This document shows positions 15,993 to 23,507 of a stretch of 64,000 nucleotides of DNA, in pieces (positions within the stretch are counted from its first letter, which is position 1; each line of letters opens with the position of its first letter). The notes under the pieces are model-generated. The model was not told the origin of the DNA. It searched no databases and saw nothing but the letters and a program-made list of their open reading frames with translations. Source of the stretch: Streptomyces guryensis (GTDB taxonomy: Bacteria > Actinomycetota > Actinomycetes > Streptomycetales > Streptomycetaceae). Made by a program: the position numbers and the translations under genes. The stretch is taken from NCBI RefSeq assembly GCF_021261325.1, contig NZ_JAJSBI010000021.1, forward strand, positions 1 to 64,000, in the 5' to 3' direction.

Positions 15993-17576
15993 ATGACACA
16001 CCGTCCGCTCCCCGGGCGCCGCAGCGTCCTGCGCGGCTCCCTCGCCGCCTCGGCGGCCCTGACCCTGCCCACCACCCTCGGCGCGGCACCGGCGTTCGCC
16101 CTCTCCGGGCGCCCCCGGGCGGGCTGGGGCGTACAGGCGGGAGACGTGACCTGCGACTCAGGTCTCGTGTGGGTGCGCTCCGACCGTCCCGCCCGGATGA
16201 TCGTGGAGACGTCGGCGACCGAGTCGTTCCGCAACCCGCGCAGATGGCACGGTCCGCTGCTCGGCGCCGACTCGGACTTCACCGGCACCACCCGGCTGCG
16301 CGGGCTGCCGTCCGGTGAGCAGCTCCACTACCGCGTGCTGCTGGCCGACCCGGACGACCCACGCCGCACCGGCGAGCCGGTGACCGGCACCTTCCGCACG
16401 GCGCCCGTCAAGCGCCGCCAGGACGTGAAGTTCGTGTGGTCCGGCGACCTGGCGGGGCAGGGCTGGGGCATCAACGAGTCCATCGGCGGCTACCGCATCT
16501 TCGACGCGATGGCGAAGGTGAACCCGGACTTCTTCCTGTGCAGCGGCGACAACATCTACGCCGACGGCCCGATCTCGGCCACCGCAACGCTGCCCGACGG
16601 CAGCGTCTACCGGAACGTCACCACCGAGGAGAAGTCGCACGTCGCGACCACCCTGGACGACTACCGGGGCAATTTCCGCTACAACCTGCTCGACCAGGCG
16701 CTGCGCCGGTTCAACGCCCAGGTGCCCAACATCATCCAGTGGGACGACCACGAGGTCCGCAACAACTGGTACCCGGGCGAGGTCATCGGCACCGGCACGC
16801 CCTACCCGGCCGGCACGAAGCTCGACGACCTGGCACTGCGCTCCCGGCAGGCCTTCTCCGAGTACTTCCCGATCTCTACCGTCAGCGGGCGCCCGGACGG
16901 CCGGATCTACCGCAAGGTCGGCCACGGCCCGCTGCTGGACGTGTTCGTGCTCGACATGCGCACCTACCGCAATGCCAACTCGCCGGACAACCAGACCACG
17001 GACCCGGTGGGCATCCTCGGCCGCGAGCAGCTGGAGTGGCTCAAGCGGGAACTCGCCCGGTCCCGCGCGGTGTGGAAGGTGATCGCCAACGACATGCCGC
17101 TCGGGCTGGTCGTGCCCGACCCGGTCGAGGGCAAGCCGAACTTCGAGGCCGTCGCCCAGGGCGACCCGGGCGCGCCGCTGGGCCGTGAGCTGCAGATCGC
17201 CGAACTGCTGCGGTTCATCAAGCACCGGCGGATCACCGGCACCGTGTGGCTGACGGCCGACGTGCACCACACCTCCGCCCAGCACTACGACCCGTCACGG
17301 GCCGCGTTCAAGGACTTCGAGCCGTTCTGGGAGTTCGTGTCCGGCCCGCTCAACGCCGGCGCCTTCCCGGCCAACGCGCTCGACAACACCTTCGGCCCCG
17401 ACCGGGTGTTCGTGAAGGCACCGACGACCGCGAACGTCTCGCCTGCCCAGGGCTACCAGTTCTTCGGCGAGGTCGACATCGATGGTGACAGCGGCGAGCT
17501 GACGGTCCGGCTGCGCGAATACGACGGCACCGTACTGTTCACGCAGGTGCTGCAGCCGGGCCGGGTCGGACAGTAA
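15993..17576 (+). CDS. PhoD-family alkaline phosphatase, Tat-exported
   Basis: 527 residues. A twin-arginine signal (GRRSVLRGSLAASAALTLP, then AxA near residue 35) is followed by the PhoD N-terminal domain and a metallophosphatase domain. Metal and active-site motifs: VWSGDLAGQGWGIN near 150, FLCSGDNIYADGP near 178, WDDHEVRNNW near 250, and TADVHHTSAQHYD near 425. PhoD is a secreted, Ca/Fe-dependent phosphodiesterase/monoesterase that releases phosphate from esters or teichoic acids, and the family is usually PhoP-controlled. No clear PHO box was identified by eye. GGAGG 7 bases before ATG 15993 decides the start. Confidence 0.93.
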   Translation: MTHRPLPGRRSVLRGSLAASAALTLPTTLGAAPAFALSGRPRAGWGVQAGDVTCDSGLVWVRSDRPARMIVETSATESFRNPRRWHGPLLGADSDFTGTTRLRGLPSGEQLHYRVLLADPDDPRRTGEPVTGTFRTAPVKRRQDVKFVWSGDLAGQGWGINESIGGYRIFDAMAKVNPDFFLCSGDNIYADGPISATATLPDGSVYRNVTTEEKSHVATTLDDYRGNFRYNLLDQALRRFNAQVPNIIQWDDHEVRNNWYPGEVIGTGTPYPAGTKLDDLALRSRQAFSEYFPISTVSGRPDGRIYRKVGHGPLLDVFVLDMRTYRNANSPDNQTTDPVGILGREQLEWLKRELARSRAVWKVIANDMPLGLVVPDPVEGKPNFEAVAQGDPGAPLGRELQIAELLRFIKHRRITGTVWLTADVHHTSAQHYDPSRAAFKDFEPFWEFVSGPLNAGAFPANALDNTFGPDRVFVKAPTTANVSPAQGYQFFGEVDIDGDSGELTVRLREYDGTVLFTQVLQPGRVGQ

Positions 17577-17755
17577 CTCCCGTACGCTTTCCCGTGGGCC
17601 GCGTACCGGCGTCATCCCCCGGTGCGCGGCTTCTCCATGCCGCGGGCATCGCGGCACGATCAATTCAAAGTTCTACAAAAGGAGCATAACCACACTTTAC
17701 CGATCAGTCACAAAGCGTTCGTGATCACGCAACACCTTTCCTTCACAGTGGCTGC

Positions 17756-19087
17756 ATGAGTCGAGAAATGTCTGATGTGACCTGTGCGAAGCAGGGCCGT
17801 CCCGTGCACCAGTGGATGCGCGACATCGCGGAGCGGTTGCCCGCCTGGTGGACACGCCGCCACGGTCATGCACCTCCGGCCGGCGATACCGGCGCCCGGT
17901 CGCTGCCCCAGGAGCAGCAGGCCGGGCCGTCCGACGAGTCGTCGGCGACAGCGGAGGCCGTGCCCGGTCAGAGCACCCTGTGGCGGATGCGGACGACGGT
18001 GAAGGACGAACCGGGGTCACTGGCCGCGCTGTGCACGGCGCTGGCGGGGCGGCAGATCGACATCCTGAGCCTGCAGACGCATCCGCTGGCCGAGGGCACG
18101 GTGGACGAGTTCCTGCTGCGGGCTCCCGGCGGGCTCATGGCGTCCGAACTCACCAAGGTGGTCTCGCTGGCCGGGGGTACCGACACCTGGATCGAGCGGG
18201 CCGACGCCCACGATCTGGTGGACGCGCCCACCCGGGTGCTGGGCCTGGCCGCCCGCACCGCCCTGGACGCGGCCGAACTGCCGCTCGCACTGCGGCAGTT
18301 GCTGGGCCGGTGCACCATTCGCCAACTGCCCGCCACACCCGTCGGCGGCGGCCGGGGTCCGGGAGGCGTGCCCGTGGAAGGAGCGCTGGAGGACACCGTG
18401 ATGCGGCTGCGGGCGCCGGAAGGCGGAGTGATCACCGTGGAGCGGCCGTATCTGCCGTTCACCCCGACCGAGTTCGCCCGGGCGCGGGCGCTGGTGGAGC
18501 TGGACGCCCGGCTCGGACCGCGCGTGCCGCACAGCCAGGACGTACTGACGCTGCCCGAGGGCAACGAGATCACCGTGCGCCGGGCCGACGCACGCGACCT
18601 GGAGGCCGCGAAGGCGATGCACGAACGGTGCTCGGCGCGGACGCTCGGCATGCGCTACCACGGGCCGGTCGGCGACGCGGACCGCTACCTGAACCACCTG
18701 CTCAGCCCGCGCTTCGGCCGCACCCTCGCGGTGCAGACCGCGTCGGGGCGCCTCGTCGGCCTCGGCCACCTGCTGTGGGACGGCGACGAGACGGAGGTCG
18801 CGCTGCTGATCGAGGACAAGTGGCAGCGCCGTGGCGTCGGCGGTGAACTGCTGGAGCGGCTGGTGGCGATGGCGGCCGAGGCGAACTGCGAGAGCGTGTA
18901 CGCCGTGACGCAGGCATCCAACACCGGCATGGTCGCGGCGATGCGCGGTCTGGGACTCCCCCTCGACTACCAGATCGAGGAGGGCACCCTGGTCATCACG
19001 GCCCGCCTGCGAGCAGGCCGGTCCGGCTCCCGGCCGCCGTACGAGGTGGCGGAGGAGCAGGTCGGCGAGCGGATCGCACGGGACTAG
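17756..19087 (+). CDS. ACT domain plus GNAT acetyltransferase fusion protein
   Basis: 443 residues. After a variable head, residues about 75-140 form an ACT-like regulatory domain (MRTTVKDEPGSLAALCTALA, IDILSLQTHPLAEGTVDEFL), which in other proteins binds amino acids. Residues about 265-420 are a GNAT acetyltransferase domain, with the acetyl-CoA loop KWQRRGVGGELLERLV near 357. The combination suggests amino-acid-controlled acetylation of a protein or metabolite; the target is unknown. An intervening linker (about 145-260) is well conserved in codon use but not recognisable. ATG 17756 or 17768 could start it. The region upstream is AT-rich with a CGTGATCACG palindrome at 17720-17729. A strong terminator follows. 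Confidence 0.82.
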   Translation: MSREMSDVTCAKQGRPVHQWMRDIAERLPAWWTRRHGHAPPAGDTGARSLPQEQQAGPSDESSATAEAVPGQSTLWRMRTTVKDEPGSLAALCTALAGRQIDILSLQTHPLAEGTVDEFLLRAPGGLMASELTKVVSLAGGTDTWIERADAHDLVDAPTRVLGLAARTALDAAELPLALRQLLGRCTIRQLPATPVGGGRGPGGVPVEGALEDTVMRLRAPEGGVITVERPYLPFTPTEFARARALVELDARLGPRVPHSQDVLTLPEGNEITVRRADARDLEAAKAMHERCSARTLGMRYHGPVGDADRYLNHLLSPRFGRTLAVQTASGRLVGLGHLLWDGDETEVALLIEDKWQRRGVGGELLERLVAMAAEANCESVYAVTQASNTGMVAAMRGLGLPLDYQIEEGTLVITARLRAGRSGSRPPYEVAEEQVGERIARD

Positions 19088-19110
19088 CGCCCGGCACGGC
19101 GCACCTGCGA

Positions 19111-19140
19111 ACGGCCCGGCGTGAACGCCGGGCCGTTTCG
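19111..19140 (+). terminator. Strong hairpin terminator after the ACT-GNAT gene
   Basis: ACGGCCCGGCG and CGCCGGGCCGT pair perfectly over 11 bases around a TGAA tetraloop, followed by TT. It lies 24 bases after the stop. Confidence 0.8.
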
Positions 19141-19256
19141 GCGTCCGGGGCCACGGCCCGGAGCACGTCGTACGCCCTGTCCCGCCGTTTTCGCCGCCTA
19201 CGCCCTCGGCTCAATCCGGGTGACGGGCGGCGGCCCCTCGTATGAGGATGGACCGC

Positions 19257-20948
19257 ATGTCACAGACCACGAACCCGCTGCCCCGCGAGGTCGCCGACGC
19301 ATACGTCGACGAGCTCATCGCCCTCGACCCGGTGACCGGTACGTACCTCGGCGTGAAGGAGAGTTCGAGCAGGCTGCCCGACCTCTCGCCCGCAGGCCAG
19401 GAGGCGATCGCGGAACTGGCGCGCAAGACCCTGGCGCGGCTCGACGATGCCGAGCGGCAACCCGGCTCGGACAGTGACATCGAGCGCCGCTGCGGCCGGC
19501 TGCTGCGTGAGCGTCTGACCGCCGAACTGGCCGTGCACGAGGCGGAGGAGGGCCTGCGCTCGGTGGGCAACATGGCCACGCCCGCGCACTCGGTGCGCGA
19601 CATCTTCACCGTGACGCCGAACCAGTCCGAGGAGGACTGGGCGGCGATCGCCGAGCGGCTGCGCGCGGTACCGGCCGCGTACGCCGGCTACCGCGAGTCC
19701 CTCGCGCTCGGTCTGGAGCGCAAGCTGTACGCGGCTCCGCGCCCGACGGCCACGTTCGTCGAGCAGCTCACCGAGTGGTCGGACACGGACGGCAAGGGCC
19801 GCGGCTGGTTCGAGGACTTCGCGGCGGCCGGCCCCGAGGCGCTGCGCGGGGAGCTGGACGAGGCGGCTCGCGCGGCCACCGCCGCCGTCGTGGAGCTGCG
19901 TGACTGGATGCGCGACGTGTACGCGCCGGCGGTCGAGGGCGCGCCGAACACGGTGGGCCGTGAGCGGTACGGGCGTTGGGCTCGCTACTTCAACGGCACG
20001 GACCTCGACCTGGACGAGGCGTACGCGTACGGCTGGGCCGAGTTCCACCGGCTGCTCGGCGAGATGAAGCAGGAGGCCGAGCGGATCCTGCCCGGTGCCG
20101 GGACGCCCTGGGTGGCGCTCGCGCACCTCGACGAGCACGGCAAGCACATCGACGGCGTCGACGAGGTCCGCGACTGGCTGCAGGGTCTGATGGACCAGGC
20201 GATCGACGAGCTGGACGGCACGCACTTCGAACTCGCCGAGCGGGTGCGGAAGGTGGAGTCGTGCATCGCCCCGCCCGGCGGCGCGGCAGCCCCGTACTAC
20301 ACGGCACCGTCGGAGGACTTCTCGCGTCCGGGCCGCACCTGGCTGCCGACGATGGGGCAGACCCGTTTCCCGGTCTACGACCTCGTCTCGACCTGGTACC
20401 ACGAGGGCGTCCCCGGCCATCACCTGCAGCTCGCGCAGTGGGCGCACGTGGCCGCGGATCTCTCCCGCTACCAGGCCACCATCGGCGGGGTCAGCGCCAA
20501 CGCCGAGGGTTGGGCGCTGTACGCGGAGCGGCTGATGGACGAGCTCGGCTACCTCACGGACGCGGAGCAGCGGCTCGGCTACCTCGATGCACAGATGATG
20601 CGGGCGGCCCGGGTCATCGTGGACATCGGCATGCACCTGGAGCTGGAGATCCCCGCGGACTCCCCCTTCCACCCCGGCGAGCGCTGGACTCCCGAGCTGG
20701 CCCAGGAGTTCTTCGGCGCGCACAGCAGCCGGCCGGCGGACTTCGTGGAGAGCGAGCTGACCCGCTACCTGACCATCCCCGGCCAGGCGATCGGCTACAA
20801 GCTCGGCGAGCGGGCCTGGCTGCGGGGCCGCGAGAAGGCGCGTGAGCGGCACGGCGACGCCTTCGACCTCAAGGCCTGGCACATGGCGGCACTCTCGCAG
20901 GGTTCCCTCGGCCTGGACGACCTGGTGGACGAGCTCGCCCAGCTCTGA
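19257..20948 (+). CDS. DUF885-family metallopeptidase-like protein
   Basis: 563 residues, the usual size for DUF885 proteins, alpha-helical and without a signal peptide. The zinc-site motif is WYHEGVPGHHLQLAQ (HEGxPGHH) at about 380-392, with a second conserved block GWALYAERLMDELGY near 420 that supplies the third ligand Glu. The fold is related to thermostable carboxypeptidase/M3-type peptidases, so a cytosolic peptidase is likely, but few members are characterised. ATG 19257 is chosen because GAGGATG precedes it; an ATG five codons earlier is also in frame. Confidence 0.88.
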   Translation: MSQTTNPLPREVADAYVDELIALDPVTGTYLGVKESSSRLPDLSPAGQEAIAELARKTLARLDDAERQPGSDSDIERRCGRLLRERLTAELAVHEAEEGLRSVGNMATPAHSVRDIFTVTPNQSEEDWAAIAERLRAVPAAYAGYRESLALGLERKLYAAPRPTATFVEQLTEWSDTDGKGRGWFEDFAAAGPEALRGELDEAARAATAAVVELRDWMRDVYAPAVEGAPNTVGRERYGRWARYFNGTDLDLDEAYAYGWAEFHRLLGEMKQEAERILPGAGTPWVALAHLDEHGKHIDGVDEVRDWLQGLMDQAIDELDGTHFELAERVRKVESCIAPPGGAAAPYYTAPSEDFSRPGRTWLPTMGQTRFPVYDLVSTWYHEGVPGHHLQLAQWAHVAADLSRYQATIGGVSANAEGWALYAERLMDELGYLTDAEQRLGYLDAQMMRAARVIVDIGMHLELEIPADSPFHPGERWTPELAQEFFGAHSSRPADFVESELTRYLTIPGQAIGYKLGERAWLRGREKARERHGDAFDLKAWHMAALSQGSLGLDDLVDELAQL

Positions 20949-20960
20949 CAGCCCGGCAGG

Positions 20961-21734
20961 TCAGTGGCGGAAGCCGCCCTCCCAGTCGATCACCTGGCCC
21001 GTGATCCAGTCCGCCTCGTCGGTGGCGAGCCACGCGATGAGGCGGCCGGGATCGTCGGGCCTGCCCCAACGGCCGGACGGGAAGCGGGAAGCGACCGCAT
21101 CTTACGTCTCTCCGGTCGTGTGTCCGTGTCCACCGGACCCGGGTCGACGGTGTTCACCGTGATCGCCTGCTCGGCGAGCGTGGTCGACAGGGAGCGTGTG
21201 ATCGAGGCGAGGGCACCCTTCTGGGGGCGTAGGCGATCTCGCCGGTCATACGCCCGCGATGTCCTGGCGGGAGGTCATCATCACGACGCGTCCGCCCGGA
21301 GTTTGCGACGGCAGTCAGGCGCGGTGCCGGGCGTGGGCCTGGACGAGCAGCAGCACCGAGCGGGTCTCGACCGCCCGGTGCGCGTCGAGCATCGCCGCGT
21401 CGATCGTGTCGAGGGTGCCGTCGCTGACGCTGAGGGTGTGGTGGGCGACGACGATGTCGAGCCGTCCGCCGAGTGCCGAGACGGCCGTGGCGACGAGTTC
21501 GGCGGGCGCGGAGGCGACCACGTCCTCGGTACGGTCGGCGCCCCAGGGCATGGCCGAGTCGTGCGGCACGTGGTGGTGCAGATGGACGCTCGCCCCGTAC
21601 GCGGCGAGCCGCCGGGCCACGGTGTGTCCGATGCCGGAGCGTCTGCCGGCCCCGGTCACCAGGGCGGTACGGCCACGCAGAGGCTGCCGCTCACGGCGCA
21701 GGTCTTCGGGGGCGGGGTGCGGCAGCCGGGGCAT
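20961..21734 (-). pseudogene. Short-chain dehydrogenase/reductase, frameshifted
   Basis: The minus strand starts with a normal SDR cofactor region, LRGRTALVTGAGRRSGIGHT then VARRLAAYGASVHLHHH, and a strand-4 region RLDIVVAHHTLSVS. The frame breaks near 21315. Family sequence resumes in other frames as GRVVMMTSRQDIAG, then TGEIAYA (the catalytic Tyr region), then ITVNTVDPGPVDT, and ends with DPGRLIAWLATDEADWITGQ followed by VIDWEGGFRH and a stop at 20961. At least two or three indels are needed, so no intact enzyme is made. Confidence 0.7.
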
Positions 21735-21801
21735 GGACGAGCATGATGGGCAACGCTTCGGGCCGGGGCACGCGATCAACCGTGCAGGACCATGGATGCC
21801 C

Positions 21802-21871
21802 GACTATCCGTGCTCGACTATCCGTGCTCAACTATCCGTGCTCGACTATCCGTGCTCGACTATCCGTGCTC
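21802..21871. repeat. Five tandem copies of a 14-base unit derived from the 3' end of the Imm21 gene
   Basis: GACTATCCGTGCTC is repeated five times without gaps (21802, 21816, 21830, 21844, 21858); only the third copy differs, with AACTATCCGTGCTC. The rightmost copy contains the last codons and TAG stop of the gene at 21860-22378 (minus-strand GAG CAC GGA TAG). Confidence 0.95.
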
Positions 21872-22378
21872 GACGCGCCGCAGTTGGACGAGGCCCAGCC
21901 AGGTCTCCGGTCCTGGCTGGACGTTGGCCGCGCGAACGGCATACCGCCCCGGTTCCAGCCCGACCCGGAGGCAGTCGGTCCGCTCTGTTTCGGATCCGGG
22001 CCAGGCCGAGTCGAACAGCACGACCGTGCCGGGCACTTCCCAGCGCACCTCGTGTCCCCAGTTCGCCGTGGCGAGGGCTGCGGGCACGCCCGCCAGGAGT
22101 TCGGCCTCGGAGTTCGCCGCCCACCACCGTATGAAGGTGGCGTGCTCGGGCAGGAAGGCGGTGGAGGCGGGCTCGTCGCCCAGGACCAGGGCGGCCGAGT
22201 CGCCGACCGGGAGCAGGCCGACGAATCCGTCGACCTCGCAGGCCCGGTCGTAGTCGGAGGCGGTCTCCTCGCCGTCGGCACCCGCCCAGAACGGCAACAC
22301 CGTCTCCGGTACCGCAATGAGCGGCCCGCCACCCGACTCGACCCATTCCAGCGCACCGGGATCCGCGTATCGCACCAT
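21860..22378 (-). CDS. Imm21-family immunity-like protein
   Basis: 172 residues. The sequence resembles the Imm21 family: LEWVESGGGPLIAVPETVLP near residue 10, DYDRACEVDGFVGLLPVGD near 42, ALVLGDEPASTAFLPEHATF near 63, and a beta-strand-rich C-terminus. Imm21 proteins were predicted as antitoxins for polymorphic toxins, but in Streptomyces they are often orphans with no toxin beside them, as here, so the role is open. The start ATG at 22378 has no strong ribosome binding site. The C-terminus (RRVEHG) and stop lie in the first of five 14-base tandem repeats. Confidence 0.75.
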   Translation of the reverse strand: MVRYADPGALEWVESGGGPLIAVPETVLPFWAGADGEETASDYDRACEVDGFVGLLPVGDSAALVLGDEPASTAFLPEHATFIRWWAANSEAELLAGVPAALATANWGHEVRWEVPGTVVLFDSAWPGSETERTDCLRVGLEPGRYAVRAANVQPGPETWLGLVQLRRVEHG

Positions 22379-22450
22379 GGCGCAGAACCGTACACGGCCG
22401 CAGAACCCGTGACTCCGCCCCTCCCCGTCCCTCCCCGCACAGACGTCGGT

Positions 22451-22933
22451 TCAGCAGCCGCAGTCCTCCGCGTCCACCGGCGCCGTCAGCGGGTCGGCGG
22501 GGCGGCGCTCGCGGCCCTCCCAGGTCTCGTACCCGAAGCCCTCGCGCGCCCAGTACTCGAAGCCGCCGAGCATCTCCTTGACCTGGTAGCCGAGTTCGGC
22601 GAGCGCGAGCGCGGCGCGGGTGGCGCCGTTGCAGCCGGGGCCCCAGCAGTACGTGACCACCGGCACCGACTTGTCGAGGAGCTGTTCGGCCTGCTCGGGG
22701 ATGAGCGCGGTCGGCAGGTGGACCGCGCCGGGGACGTGGCCCTGGTCCCAGGACTCGGTGGAACGGGAGTCCAGGACGACGAACCCCGGGTCGCCGTCGG
22801 AGGCGAGTGCTGCGGCGACGTCCGACACGTCGGCGTGGAAGACGAGACTCGCGCGGAAGTAGGCAGCGGCCTCGGCCGGGGCCGCCGGGGCCACGCGCAG
22901 GACAGCGTTGACGGCGGTCGTGGTGCTGCTCAT
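22451..22933 (-). CDS. Rhodanese-like sulfurtransferase
   Basis: 160 residues with one rhodanese domain: FVVLDSRSTESWDQGHVPGA near 50-70 and the catalytic loop YCWGPGCNGATRAA near 95-108. The loop carries the active cysteine (CWGPGCNG), and a second Cys could form a disulfide or persulfide relay; the C-terminus ends in DCGC, adding two more cysteines. Likely a thiosulfate or persulfide transferase or a sulfur carrier in the cytosol. It is divergent from an Lrp/AsnC regulator with a palindrome-bearing 127-base gap, so it is probably that regulator's target. Confidence 0.88.
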   Translation of the reverse strand: MSSTTTAVNAVLRVAPAAPAEAAAYFRASLVFHADVSDVAAALASDGDPGFVVLDSRSTESWDQGHVPGAVHLPTALIPEQAEQLLDKSVPVVTYCWGPGCNGATRAALALAELGYQVKEMLGGFEYWAREGFGYETWEGRERRPADPLTAPVDAEDCGC

Positions 22934-23060
22934 GATCCGGCCTGCTTTCTCCGAGGTTGTCGCTACGGCCAGAAATCTACGGCCGCCGATGATCTCCCAG
23001 AAGGGGTATTCCCCGGTCTGCGCCTTGCCCGGCCAGGGATTCCCCTGCTATCTCTGCGCT
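22934..23060. promoter_or_regulatory. Divergent rhodanese/Lrp control region with two palindromes
   Basis: GGGGTATTCCCC (23003-23014) and CAGGGATTCCCCTG (23034-23047) are dyads with the same GGG-ATTC-CCC look, 31-33 bases apart (three helical turns). Lrp-type proteins bind such phased sites. The second lies 13 bases before the Lrp start, well placed for autorepression. Confidence 0.5.
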
Positions 23061-23507
23061 ATGACCGCGTTTTCCCCGGACGCCACCGACTGGCGCATCC
23101 TCGATGTCCTCCAGCGGGAGGGACGGGCCGGCTTCGCCGAGCTGGCCCGCGCCGTCTCCATGTCGCCGAGCGCGGTCACGGAGCGGGTGCGCCGCCTGGA
23201 GGAGGCCGGCGTCATCCAGGGGTACGCGGCCATCGTGGACCCCGAGCGGCTGGGGCTGCCGATCCTCGCGTTCGTCCGGCTGCGGTATCCGAACGGCAAC
23301 TACAAGCCCTTCCACGACCTGGTCGCCGTGACGCCCGAGATCCTCGAGGCCCACCATGTGACGGGCGACGACTGCTTCGTCATCAAGGTCGCCGTCCGCT
23401 CGATGCGCCACCTGGAAGAGGTGTCGGGCAAGATCGGCGCGCTCGGCTCGGTGACCACGAGCGTCGTCTACTCGTCCCCGCTGCCCCGACGGCCCCTCGG
23501 TCACTGA
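23061..23507 (+). CDS. Lrp/AsnC-family transcriptional regulator
   Basis: 148 residues: an N-terminal helix-turn-helix (DWRILDVLQREGRAGFAELA; SMSPSAVTERVRRLEEAGVI) and a C-terminal RAM/AsnC ligand-binding domain (ILAFVRLRYPNGNYKPFHDL; AHHVTGDDCFVIKVAVRSM). Members form octamers and sense amino acids. It is divergent from the rhodanese gene, and the palindromes between them suggest it controls both. ATG 23061 has no Shine-Dalgarno sequence and may be leaderless or closely initiated. The last 7 bases overlap the 3' end of convergent sbcC. Confidence 0.9.
   Translation: MTAFSPDATDWRILDVLQREGRAGFAELARAVSMSPSAVTERVRRLEEAGVIQGYAAIVDPERLGLPILAFVRLRYPNGNYKPFHDLVAVTPEILEAHHVTGDDCFVIKVAVRSMRHLEEVSGKIGALGSVTTSVVYSSPLPRRPLGH

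Noticed and set aside
21802..21871. CRISPR array
   Set aside because: Units are 14 bases with no spacers and derive from a gene end; it is a tandem repeat and no cas gene is nearby.
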